From positions 1-64,000 of the forward strand of contig NZ_CALBGN010000018.1 of assembly GCF_937893305.1 (NCBI RefSeq): a DNA stretch of 64,000 bases, in the 5' to 3' direction. The position numbers were made by a program, and so were the translations under genes. Below are positions 8,670 through 16,359 of the stretch, one piece after another. A model generated the notes under the pieces. It did not search any database and was not told where the DNA came from. It saw only the letters and a program-made list of their open reading frames with translations. The stretch comes from an uncultured Helicobacter sp. GTDB lineage: Bacteria > Campylobacterota > Campylobacteria > Campylobacterales > Helicobacteraceae. How positions within the stretch are numbered: the first letter of the stretch is position 1; each line of letters starts with the position of its first letter.

Positions 8670-9377
8670 TTAATCCTCCAAATAATACTCTATGGTAGAA
8701 ACAACACGCACATTTTTAATATAAGGTGTATTTTTATCTCTATTTGTAATGCTAAATTGTCCTTGTGTTGCCTTCTTTATCTTACCTAGCTGGCTTTTAG
8801 AATCCTTAGCAAACTTTGTAGCAGCCTCCCTTGCATTAAGCGTTGCTTCTTCAATCATCTGTGGTTTAATTGCATTTAATCCTGTATAAATATACTCCAC
8901 TTCATAATCATCAATCTTAATCACAACACCACGCATTCCAAGCTCTGCAATCTCTTCTAACGCCTTTCTACCAAGTGCTACATCTTTTGTATAAAGCAAC
9001 ACACTTCCAACACCCGCATAACGATAGGTTACATTTTGATTGCCTCCATATAAATCCCCAAGCTTATCATTAACAATAGGTGGTGCAAAGGTAATGTCCT
9101 TTTTATCCAAACCAACTTTCTCCAAAAACGCAGAAACACTTTGCGCATCATTTTCTAGTTCTTTATACAAAGCATTTAAATCATTATTTGCACGCGTAAA
9201 TTTAATAGGGAGTATCATCACATCAGCTTGCACTTCCTTTTGGCTTAGACCCTTAACAACAACGCTCCGTTCTCCAGCCTTAAAATTCTTAATTGCTCTA
9301 TCTACACTAAAACCTAGAACAACACTACTTATAACCAAAGCTAATCCTAAAAATATCGCACTAATTTTATCCATCAT
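8670..9377 (-). CDS. SIMPL-domain (DUF541) protein
   Basis: A 235-residue protein with an N-terminal hydrophobic segment (residues about 6-24) that anchors or exports it, then a SIMPL/DUF541 domain: VVVKGLSQKEVQADV near residue 40 and a conserved tail region (EEATLNAREAATKFAKDS, IEYYLED). Proteins of this family are periplasmic or membrane-anchored and poorly characterised; no enzymatic activity can be assigned. Tandem ATG codons at 9372-9377 make the exact start uncertain by one residue. It stands alone, 123 bp upstream of pyrC'. Confidence 0.8.
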   Translation of the reverse strand: MMDKISAIFLGLALVISSVVLGFSVDRAIKNFKAGERSVVVKGLSQKEVQADVMILPIKFTRANNDLNALYKELENDAQSVSAFLEKVGLDKKDITFAPPIVNDKLGDLYGGNQNVTYRYAGVGSVLLYTKDVALGRKALEEIAELGMRGVVIKIDDYEVEYIYTGLNAIKPQMIEEATLNAREAATKFAKDSKSQLGKIKKATQGQFSITNRDKNTPYIKNVRVVSTIEYYLED

Positions 9378-9459
9378 TGTCCTTTATAAAAATGGATTCC
9401 AACTTTTTGAATGTGTATTCTACCTAGAAAAACCTAACTTAAACTTGAGAGTGTCAAAA

Positions 9460-9536
9460 TGGTATCCCCGACGCGATTTGAACGCATGACCTCACGATTA
9501 GGAATCGTGTGCTCTATCCAGCTGAGCTACGAGGAC
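9460..9536 (-). tRNA. tRNA-Arg (anticodon CCT)
   Basis: A 77-nt cloverleaf on the minus strand. The acceptor arm GTCCTCG pairs with CGGGGAT, the D arm contains GCTCAGCTGGATAGAGC, the anticodon stem CACGA/TCGTG encloses TTCCTAA with anticodon CCT, the T arm is ATGCG-TTCAAAT-CGCGT, and CCA is encoded at 9460-9462. It reads AGG codons. It lies 48 bp downstream of hup on the same strand. Confidence 0.96.
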
Positions 9537-9558
9537 AATGGTAAGCAACAAGTGATGA

Positions 9559-9575
9559 TGCCTCGCAAGGAGGCA
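9559..9575 (-). terminator. Stem-loop between hup and tRNA-Arg
   Basis: TGCCTC (9559-9564) pairs with GAGGCA (9570-9575) around a 5-nt loop, just past the hup stop codon on the minus strand. There is no downstream T run, so it could be a weak terminator or a processing site in a hup-tRNA transcript rather than a strong intrinsic terminator. Confidence 0.3.
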
Positions 9576-9584
9576 AAGAGAGAA

Positions 9585-9881
9585 TTATTTTTTGCCTTTT
9601 TTAGCAGCGGCAACTGCATCTTTAAGACCTTTTCCGGCTTTAAATTTTGGAACAAACTTGTCTTGAGTTTTGTATTTTTTAGTTGTTCCTGGAACTGTTC
9701 CTTCTTTACCTTTTTGAAGAACTGTTTCAAATTTACCAAAACCTACAAGTTCGATGCTTTCTTTTTTTGCAAGTGCTTTTTCAACAGCAGCCGTGAAAGC
9801 ACTAATTGCTTTTTCTGCATCTTTTTTTGTTTCAAATTCTCCGACTTCTTTTACCAAGTCAACAAATTCTGATTTGTTCAT
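9585..9881 (-). CDS. hup: HU-family DNA-binding protein
   Basis: A 98-residue nucleoid protein of the HU/IHF fold: MNKSEFVDLVKE at the N-terminus, helix two rich in Lys/Ala, the GFGKFETV turn leading into the DNA-wrapping beta arm (TVPGTTKKYKT), and a lysine-rich C-terminus. It binds and bends DNA without strong sequence specificity. A strong GGAGG lies at 9888-9892 and a -10-like TAAAAT at 9920-9925 on the minus strand. It is divergent from gapA. Confidence 0.95.
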   Translation of the reverse strand: MNKSEFVDLVKEVGEFETKKDAEKAISAFTAAVEKALAKKESIELVGFGKFETVLQKGKEGTVPGTTKKYKTQDKFVPKFKAGKGLKDAVAAAKKGKK

Positions 9882-10082
9882 TTTGAACCTCCAATTAGGA
9901 TTTAATTTAAAAACGCGCTATTTTAGCATACTATTTACGATTTGCAAGGCTTTTAGATAAAAAATTCTTAAATTTATCATATTTTTATGATTTTTTTACA
10001 TATCTTTTAACTAAAAGCATTATTATGGACTTGTAAGGATTTTTCAACTAAGATTTATGTTTATTAATTTAAGGAGATTTAT
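9882..10082. promoter_or_regulatory. Divergent hup / gapA intergenic region
   Basis: This AT-rich 201-bp spacer serves both genes. On the minus strand TAAAAT at 9920-9925 is the likely hup -10 box and GGAGG at 9888-9892 its ribosome site. On the plus strand AAGGAG at 10071-10076 precedes gapA. An all-AT dyad at 9976-9991 is followed by a short T run; I do not assign it a function. Confidence 0.5.
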
Positions 10083-11081
10083 ATGGCATTAAAAGTTGCA
10101 GTAAATGGAACAGGACGCATTGGTTTATGTGTAAGCAAGATTTTAGGACAACGGAATGATTTAGAACTTGTAGCAATTAACACAACAATGCCCATTGATA
10201 CACTTGTGCATTTGCTAAAATACGATTCCGTGCAAAAAAGCAGTGAAGTGCAAAAGCTCAGTGAAGACACAATTCAAATCGGAAATCAAAAGAAAATCCA
10301 CATTATTAGCACACGCAATATTACAGAGACACATTTTGGTCAATTTGGCGCAGAAGTTGTCATAGAATGCACGGGTGCTTTCAACGATTTAAACAAGGCA
10401 AGTGCGCATCTCTATGATGGAGTTAAACGCGTTGTAATCTCTGCTCCTGCAACAGATACTCCAACTTTTGTTTATGGTGTCAATCACAAGCAATATAAAG
10501 GCGAAGAAGTGATTTCAAATGCGAGCTGCACTACAAATGCTCTAGCGCCAATTGCTAAAATTTTACACGATCATTTCATTATTGAAAGTGGCTTGATGAC
10601 AACGATTCATAGCTATACAAATGATCAAAATTTACTAGATTCCAAACATAAAGATTTACGTCGTGCAAGAGCTGCTGCACTCAATATGATTCCAACTTCA
10701 ACAGGAGCTGCAAAGGCAATAGGACTTGTAATGCCAGAACTCAAAGGTAAATTAAATGGCTTTGCAATTCGTGTACCAACACCTGATGTGAGCATTGTAG
10801 ATCTCACTTGTGTTACGCAAAAGCCCGTCAATAAAGATTCCATTAATGCAGTCTTTGAAGACGCAAGCAAAACAACTTTTAAAGATTTAATTTTAGTGGA
10901 TAATGAAAAGCGTGTTTCTGGGGATTTTATTGGCAGCACTTATAGTAGTATTTTTGTGCCAGACTGCACTGTGGTCGTCAATGAACATCAACTTAAAGTT
11001 GTTGCGTGGTATGATAATGAGTGGGGATATTCCACACGCTTAGTAGATATGACAAACTATGTAGGACAAAGCATTAGATGA
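10083..11081 (+). CDS. gapA: Glyceraldehyde-3-phosphate dehydrogenase
   Basis: 332 residues interconverting glyceraldehyde-3-phosphate and 1,3-bisphosphoglycerate. The Rossmann start VAVNGTGRIGLCV carries one substitution (T for the usual F). The catalytic cysteine is residue 149 in SNASCTTNALAP, and WYDNEWGYSTR is intact near the C-terminus. The TGA overlaps the pgi ATG (ATGA), so the two are cotranslated. In Campylobacterota lacking phosphofructokinase the pair mainly serves gluconeogenesis; that direction is inferred. Confidence 0.96.
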   Translation: MALKVAVNGTGRIGLCVSKILGQRNDLELVAINTTMPIDTLVHLLKYDSVQKSSEVQKLSEDTIQIGNQKKIHIISTRNITETHFGQFGAEVVIECTGAFNDLNKASAHLYDGVKRVVISAPATDTPTFVYGVNHKQYKGEEVISNASCTTNALAPIAKILHDHFIIESGLMTTIHSYTNDQNLLDSKHKDLRRARAAALNMIPTSTGAAKAIGLVMPELKGKLNGFAIRVPTPDVSIVDLTCVTQKPVNKDSINAVFEDASKTTFKDLILVDNEKRVSGDFIGSTYSSIFVPDCTVVVNEHQLKVVAWYDNEWGYSTRLVDMTNYVGQSIR

Positions 11082-12346
11082 TTAATTTATCAGATACATA
11101 TCAAGAATTTTCACAAGATTATTCTAATCTTTTTGAAAAAGATAATTTAGATTTATTCTTCAAAAAAGTCTTGGTAGAGCGCAATAGTCAATTTAGCGGC
11201 TATTACGATTTACCCTTTAGGGATAATCAAGAAATTTTTGACTACATAAAGTGCAATGCAGAATTTTTGGATTCTATTACTAATATTATCATCATCGGAA
11301 TTGGTGGAAGCTCTCTAGGCACAAAAGCTATTGATACTCTGCTTTCTCATCAAAATCATCGTAAAAAAATCAAATTGCGCTTTTTAGAGCACACAGATCC
11401 CATTATGATCCAAAAGGACTTACTCCGCATAAAATACGAGGATACGCTTTTTATTCTTATTTCAAAATCTGGGCTAACTATTGAAACGACTTCTTTATTC
11501 AAATATGTTTTAGCGCGCTTCTCTTTGCTTAAAAAAGATAGAAAAAATCACTTAGTTGCCATAACTGATTCTAACTCTCCTTTGCACAAATGGTGTCAAA
11601 AAGAAGGAATCCAAAATCTTACCATTTCTCCAAATATCGGCGGAAGATTCTCTGTGTTAAGTGCTGTTGGGTTGTTACCTTTAGCCATTTTGGGTTATGA
11701 TATTCAAAAGATCTTGCAAGGCGCAAAACAAATCAGCGATGATTTTTTCATACACCGCAAAGACAATATCCTAAAAAAAGCCCTTTTTCTAGCAAAAAAT
11801 GAAGCCAAATATCCTATTAATGTGCTCTTTTCTTATAGTAGCGTGTTTCGTCATTTTAACTCTTGGTATGTGCAGCTATGGGGAGAATCTTTAGGAAAAT
11901 TTGACACTTATCAGCAAAAACGTGGATTAACACCTATTGCGCTAATAGGAAGTATTGATCAACATTCTTTTTTGCAGCTTATTATGCAAGGACCCGCAAA
12001 TAAGACAATAACTTTTTTAAGTGTAGAAAATCTCTCTCAAAAGCCCTTATATATCCCAGACATTAGCCTTGAAGGATTAGAAGATACAGATTTTGTCAAT
12101 CAAACTTCTTTTAATCAACTTCTAAAACTACAATGCGTTTCCACAAAAGAAAGCATCATCTCTCAAAATGTCCCTGTGGATTCCATTGTTTTGGATTCTC
12201 TAAATGAACAAAGTGTCGGCGCACTCATCTTTTATTATGAATTACTCACTTCTTGTGTGGGGATTTTGTTACAAATAGATACATATAATCAACCCGGAGT
12301 TGAGTTTGGGAAAAAGATATTAAGAGAAAAATTTACACACTCTTAA
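11078..12346 (+). CDS. pgi: Glucose-6-phosphate isomerase
   Basis: A 422-residue isomerase of glucose-6-phosphate and fructose-6-phosphate with two SIS folds. Visible are the IIGIGGSSLGTKAI loop near residue 70, ILISKSGLTIETT, GGRFSVLSAVGLLP and the signature WGESLGKFDTYQQKRG. It is much shorter than the 549-residue E. coli enzyme and belongs to the compact bacterial type. Its start overlaps gapA by 4 bp and it ends 87 bp before pta. Confidence 0.93.
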   Translation: MINLSDTYQEFSQDYSNLFEKDNLDLFFKKVLVERNSQFSGYYDLPFRDNQEIFDYIKCNAEFLDSITNIIIIGIGGSSLGTKAIDTLLSHQNHRKKIKLRFLEHTDPIMIQKDLLRIKYEDTLFILISKSGLTIETTSLFKYVLARFSLLKKDRKNHLVAITDSNSPLHKWCQKEGIQNLTISPNIGGRFSVLSAVGLLPLAILGYDIQKILQGAKQISDDFFIHRKDNILKKALFLAKNEAKYPINVLFSYSSVFRHFNSWYVQLWGESLGKFDTYQQKRGLTPIALIGSIDQHSFLQLIMQGPANKTITFLSVENLSQKPLYIPDISLEGLEDTDFVNQTSFNQLLKLQCVSTKESIISQNVPVDSIVLDSLNEQSVGALIFYYELLTSCVGILLQIDTYNQPGVEFGKKILREKFTHS

Positions 12347-12433
12347 ACTTTTTTCTTTATTTTTTACAATTTTCTACTCTACTTATCATAAAAAATCTTA
12401 CAATTCATACAAATCTAAAACAAAGGGTAACTT

Positions 12434-13429
12434 ATGGGTTTTATTCAAAGCATTAAAGAAAAGGCAAAAACAAACCTACAAACCATCGTTCTCCCAGAGA
12501 CTGAAGATTTGCGCACCTTAGAAGCTGCACACACCGCACTTAAAGAAGGTATTGCAAAAGTTCTTTTAATTGGTGATGAAAAAACAATCAAAGAGCGTGG
12601 AGTTGGACTTGATTTAAGCCAAGCAACTTTCATTGATCCTAAAAGTTGTGATGCACTAGATTCTTATGTAGAATTATTTGTAAAGCTTCGTGGACATAAG
12701 GGCTTAAGTGAATCTTCAGCACGCGCACTTCTCCTAGAAAATCCACTATATTTTGGTGTCGCACTTGTCAAAGCAAAGGTTGCTGATGGAATGGTAGCTG
12801 GAGCTGTAAATTCTACTGCTGATGTCTTGCGCGCCTCTTTACAAATTTTAGGAACAAAAAAAGATTCCAAACTCGTTTCTGCATTTTTCTTAATGGTTGT
12901 TCCAAATTGTAACTATGGAGAAAATGGAATCTTTATTTTTTCAGATAGTGGCTTGGTGCAAAATCCTAATCCACAAGAACTAGCATCTATTGCTATTGAT
13001 TCTGCAAAAAGTTTTGAGTCCCTTGTAGGCAAAGAAGCAGTTGTAGCAATGCTCTCACACTCCACAAAAGGAAGCGCAAAACACCCTGATGTAGATAAAG
13101 TGATCGAAGCGACACAAATTGCTAAAGCACAAGCGCCAAATATTGCTCTTGATGGAGAGTTTCAACTTGATGCTGCAATCGTGCCAAGTGTAGGCAAATC
13201 TAAGGCTCCAGATAGCAAGATTGCAGGAAGAGCAAATGTGCTTGTATTCCCAGATTTAGACGCGGGAAATATTGGTTACAAGCTTGTCCAAAGACTTGCA
13301 AATGCAGAAGCTTATGGACCCATTACCCAAGGAATTAATGGGGCAGTTAATGATTTATCACGCGGTTGTAGCAGTGATGATATTGTAGGCGTAATTGCCA
13401 TCACAGCCTTACAGGCTCAACAAAATTAA
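12434..13429 (+). CDS. pta: Phosphate acetyltransferase
   Basis: A 331-residue enzyme of the short PTA_PTB type converting acetyl-CoA and phosphate to acetyl phosphate. Motifs include VLPETEDLRTLEAA at the N-terminus, VADGMVAGAVNSTADVLRA, the acyl-phosphate region ALDGEFQLDAAIVP, and NVLVFPDLDAGNIGYKL near the C-terminus. A TACAAT -10-like box is at 12399-12404. ackA follows after 10 bp, so the two form the usual acetate overflow/assimilation operon. Confidence 0.96.
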   Translation: MGFIQSIKEKAKTNLQTIVLPETEDLRTLEAAHTALKEGIAKVLLIGDEKTIKERGVGLDLSQATFIDPKSCDALDSYVELFVKLRGHKGLSESSARALLLENPLYFGVALVKAKVADGMVAGAVNSTADVLRASLQILGTKKDSKLVSAFFLMVVPNCNYGENGIFIFSDSGLVQNPNPQELASIAIDSAKSFESLVGKEAVVAMLSHSTKGSAKHPDVDKVIEATQIAKAQAPNIALDGEFQLDAAIVPSVGKSKAPDSKIAGRANVLVFPDLDAGNIGYKLVQRLANAEAYGPITQGINGAVNDLSRGCSSDDIVGVIAITALQAQQN

Positions 13430-13439
13430 AGGAGAAATT

Positions 13440-14648
13440 ATGGATGTTTTAGTGATTAATTGCGGAAGCTCTTCCCTTAAATATCAACTTATCAATACGC
13501 AAACAGAAGAAGTTTTAGCTTCTGGACTTTGTGATAGAATCGGAATCCAAGGGGGACAATTTAACTATAAACCCAAAAATGGAGAGAAAACTACACGAGA
13601 TGTGGATATGCCAGATCACGAAGTTGCAGTAAAACTTGTTTTAAATGCACTTATTGACCCAAACGATGGAATTCTAAAATCCCTAGATGAAATCAAAGCA
13701 ACAGGACACAGAATCGTTCATGGCGGAGAACATTTTACACAATCCGCACTTGTCAATGATGAAGTAATTCGCCATATTGAAGAATGCTCTGACTTAGCTC
13801 CACTACACAATCCAGCACATTTACTTGGAATCCGTGCCTGTCAGCATTTAATGCCAAATAAACCTATGGTTGCAGTCTTTGATACAGCATTTCATCAAAC
13901 AATGCCACCGCGTGCATATATTTATGGCTTACCTTATGAATATTATGAAAAATACAAAATTCGCCGCTATGGATTCCACGGCACAAGCCACAGCTATGTA
14001 TCCAAAAGGACAGCAGAATTTCTAGGAATCCCATTAGAAAACTCTAAAATCATCACTTGCCACTTAGGTAATGGATCAAGCATCTGTGCGGTTGAAAATG
14101 GCAAAAGCATTGATACAAGCATGGGATTAACCCCACTTGAAGGACTTGTAATGGGAACAAGAAGCGGTGATTTAGATCCCGCCATCATTGATTATATTGC
14201 ACAAAAAGAAAATCTAAGCACAAAAGAAATTCTAAATATTTTAAATAAAAAATCTGGAGTTCTTGGAATCTCTGGATTATCTAGCGATTTTAGAGACTTG
14301 CTAGCTGCTGATGAAGAAGGCAATCTAAAAGCTCGTTTTGCGAGAGAAGTTTTTGCCTATCGTGTGGCAAAATATATAGGCTCTTATACAGCTGCACTAA
14401 CAGGTGTTGATGCTATTACATTTTGTGCAGGTGTTGGAGAAAATGCTAAATTTATCCGCGGAAAAATTGTTTCACACTTGCAATTCTTAGGTATTACACT
14501 TGATGAGAAGGCTAATTTAAACACTGTAGGAAAAGAAGGAATCATCTCCACAAAAGATTCCAAAGTTAAAGTTTGTGTAATTCCGACAAATGAAGAATTA
14601 ATGATTGCACGTGATACACGCGCTTTAGTTTCAGGAGAACATTTATAA
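13440..14648 (+). CDS. ackA: Acetate kinase
   Basis: 402 residues converting acetyl phosphate plus ADP to acetate and ATP. The ASKHA fold is clear from VLVINCGSSSLKYQL at the N-terminus, GHRIVHGGEHF, the catalytic-loop region FDTAFHQTMP, RYGFHGTSH, HLGNGSS and FCAGVGENA. ATG 13440-13442 with GGAG 6 nt upstream is the start; an upstream in-frame extension would overlap pta and is not conserved. A long inverted repeat follows the stop. Confidence 0.96.
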   Translation: MDVLVINCGSSSLKYQLINTQTEEVLASGLCDRIGIQGGQFNYKPKNGEKTTRDVDMPDHEVAVKLVLNALIDPNDGILKSLDEIKATGHRIVHGGEHFTQSALVNDEVIRHIEECSDLAPLHNPAHLLGIRACQHLMPNKPMVAVFDTAFHQTMPPRAYIYGLPYEYYEKYKIRRYGFHGTSHSYVSKRTAEFLGIPLENSKIITCHLGNGSSICAVENGKSIDTSMGLTPLEGLVMGTRSGDLDPAIIDYIAQKENLSTKEILNILNKKSGVLGISGLSSDFRDLLAADEEGNLKARFAREVFAYRVAKYIGSYTAALTGVDAITFCAGVGENAKFIRGKIVSHLQFLGITLDEKANLNTVGKEGIISTKDSKVKVCVIPTNEELMIARDTRALVSGEHL

Positions 14649-14678
14649 TCCAAGCCTTGCAACATTGCAAGACTTGGA
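14649..14678. terminator. Stem-loop between convergent ackA and 14680 gene
   Basis: A 30-nt hairpin has 13 stem positions with one mismatch (TCCAAGCCTTGCA against TGCAAGACTTGGA) and loop ACAT. It begins right after the ackA stop and ends 1 nt before the stop of the convergent gene. No long T run follows on either strand, so it may work as a bidirectional terminator or stabilise both 3' ends. Confidence 0.6.
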
Positions 14679-14679
14679 A

Positions 14680-15441
14680 TTAATCCACAAAATACGCCTT
14701 AATGCTATAACCGCGTTTGTTTGCAAGTTGCAAACTTGGACCCTCAAAGATTGTGGCTTTTGGAAGCTTTGCGTTAATAGCGCGAATTGCATTCCACGCT
14801 CTAAAACTAGCTAACCCTTCTTGCTTAAGCTCCGGAGAAAGCCCACGATAAGGATTTGTATCTACAATCCCTTGCACTTCAAAAGCCACTACACGCTTAT
14901 CGTTTTGCAACTCTTTATCTACTTTTGTCGCAAGAGAAAGTAGGCAATTTTTAGGAATATCCCAGCGACCTATGTCCATAGCAAAACATTCAGCGATGAT
15001 TTGCTGTTTGGGCTTAATGGTGTAGCGAAGTTTTTGCATTGTATTTTGCTTAGAAGTTTGGATTTCTTGAACGGAAGCATTTAAACCATTAAGAGAATGC
15101 GCAAGATTCTCTAGCTCACGCTCTTTTTGATAGAGTGCATCTTGTAGGCGTTTAATCTCATCATCTTTTGCATAACTTGCAGGATATGCAGTTGATGTAG
15201 AATTAGAATCTAGAACAGAATCTTGTGTCATCCCTAAAGATGTTTGAACCTTAGAAAGCATAGCCCGTCCACTAGGCTGGCTCAAAAAATAATATCCCCC
15301 ACCAAGCACAAGCACAACTAGCACAACAATTAGTCCTAAAAGTGGCAAAAAACTACTACTTTTGGGATCTTCTAATGTGATTTCTGTAGAATCTGTAATT
15401 TTGGATTCCATATTTTGTGGCATTTGATTTTGTTCAGACAT
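14680..15441 (-). CDS. Inner-membrane-anchored protein with coiled coil and OmpA/MotB-like C-terminus
   Basis: A 253-residue protein I do not recognise by name. A cytoplasmic N-terminus of about 30 residues is followed by one strong membrane helix (LPLLGLIVVLVVLVLGGGYY, residues about 32-51). Next comes a low-complexity Ser/Thr stretch and a coiled coil (residues about 93-125, DDEIKRLQDALYQKERELEN). The periplasmic C-terminal domain (VVAFEVQGIVDTNPYRGL... SFRAWNAIRAINAKLP) has the spacing of an OmpA/MotB peptidoglycan-binding domain; that is an inference. It lies 10 bp downstream of the J-domain gene and probably shares its transcript with the dynamin-like genes. Confidence 0.6.
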   Translation of the reverse strand: MSEQNQMPQNMESKITDSTEITLEDPKSSSFLPLLGLIVVLVVLVLGGGYYFLSQPSGRAMLSKVQTSLGMTQDSVLDSNSTSTAYPASYAKDDEIKRLQDALYQKERELENLAHSLNGLNASVQEIQTSKQNTMQKLRYTIKPKQQIIAECFAMDIGRWDIPKNCLLSLATKVDKELQNDKRVVAFEVQGIVDTNPYRGLSPELKQEGLASFRAWNAIRAINAKLPKATIFEGPSLQLANKRGYSIKAYFVD

Positions 15442-15451
15442 TTTTTACTCC

Positions 15452-16261
15452 TTATGCAACGCGTTTAAAGTTGGATTTAATATTTTCATACGCTTCATTA
15501 ATTAAGCGAAATTTTTCCGCATAGCCATCAATAATCTTTTTATCCTGCCCATAAACATTATCAGGATGATAAATTTTTGCAAGCTCAATGTAACGATTTT
15601 TAACACATTCAAAATCGTCATTATATCCACAACCTAAAATCTTGTAGCTTTTTTTAAGCAATTTTTCTTCTTTTGTCAAATATTCTTCAAAACATTCAAA
15701 AGTATTATGTGTCCTAAAGGTTTCATAATCAAAATCTAAGACAATATTATGGATAATTTTTTGCGACAACATACTAATTAATTTCTCCCAAAAATAAGGG
15801 CTAGAAGAATCCAAAAAGATTTCTTGTTTAGTATAACTTAACAAAAATTCCTGAAAAAGAGAGCTTAAATAGCGTCTAGCAAGTCGATTCGGACGATTTA
15901 ATTTTAAGCAAACTTGCGCATTTCCAAAAGAACTTTGAATAATCTGCAAAGAAACAATGATATGTTCTAACATTGCACGATTTTCTACCATTTTTATACG
16001 AATGGGGAGATAGCTGCTATCAATAATGCTTTGAAAATCTGGGTTTCCCCTTTTTGCTTCATCTTGCATTGCAACATGATATGCCCAATTTAGAAAATAA
16101 TCCTTTTTGTAGCGTTCGCCATCGTCTAAAATAAGCACAGAACTTGAAAGACGATAAGCCTTAGAAAAATGTTTATAAGCAAAATCCACAGCACGCTTTA
16201 AAAACTGCGATTCTCTTTCAATGCTAATTTGAATGTATGGCTCTAGGAGCTCTACTTTCAT
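15452..16261 (-). CDS. DnaJ-domain protein
   Basis: A 269-residue cytoplasmic protein. The C-terminal 65 residues form a J domain (SYKILGCGYNDDFECVKNRY, then IYHPDNVYG with the HPD motif that stimulates DnaK ATPase). The N-terminal 200 residues have no motif I recognise. It is not classical DnaJ, having no G/F region or zinc fingers. J-domain co-chaperones of this layout usually direct Hsp70 to one client. The neighbours on the same strand are two dynamin-like GTPases upstream and a membrane-anchored protein 10 bp downstream, which are possible clients. Confidence 0.8.
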   Translation of the reverse strand: MKVELLEPYIQISIERESQFLKRAVDFAYKHFSKAYRLSSSVLILDDGERYKKDYFLNWAYHVAMQDEAKRGNPDFQSIIDSSYLPIRIKMVENRAMLEHIIVSLQIIQSSFGNAQVCLKLNRPNRLARRYLSSLFQEFLLSYTKQEIFLDSSSPYFWEKLISMLSQKIIHNIVLDFDYETFRTHNTFECFEEYLTKEEKLLKKSYKILGCGYNDDFECVKNRYIELAKIYHPDNVYGQDKKIIDGYAEKFRLINEAYENIKSNFKRVA

Positions 16262-16359
16262 CTTGCCTTCCTTTGCATTGCTTTCCTTTATTCTAAAATC
16301 CTATCTTTCGCACTTTGGTGCTTTCTAAAAAGACTTTAAAGCAATTTTAGTTCCATTTT

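Noticed and set aside
9976..9997. Hairpin ATCATA/TATGAT followed by T run as a terminator
   Set aside because: It has no GC pairs and lies upstream of gapA with no plus-strand gene before it.
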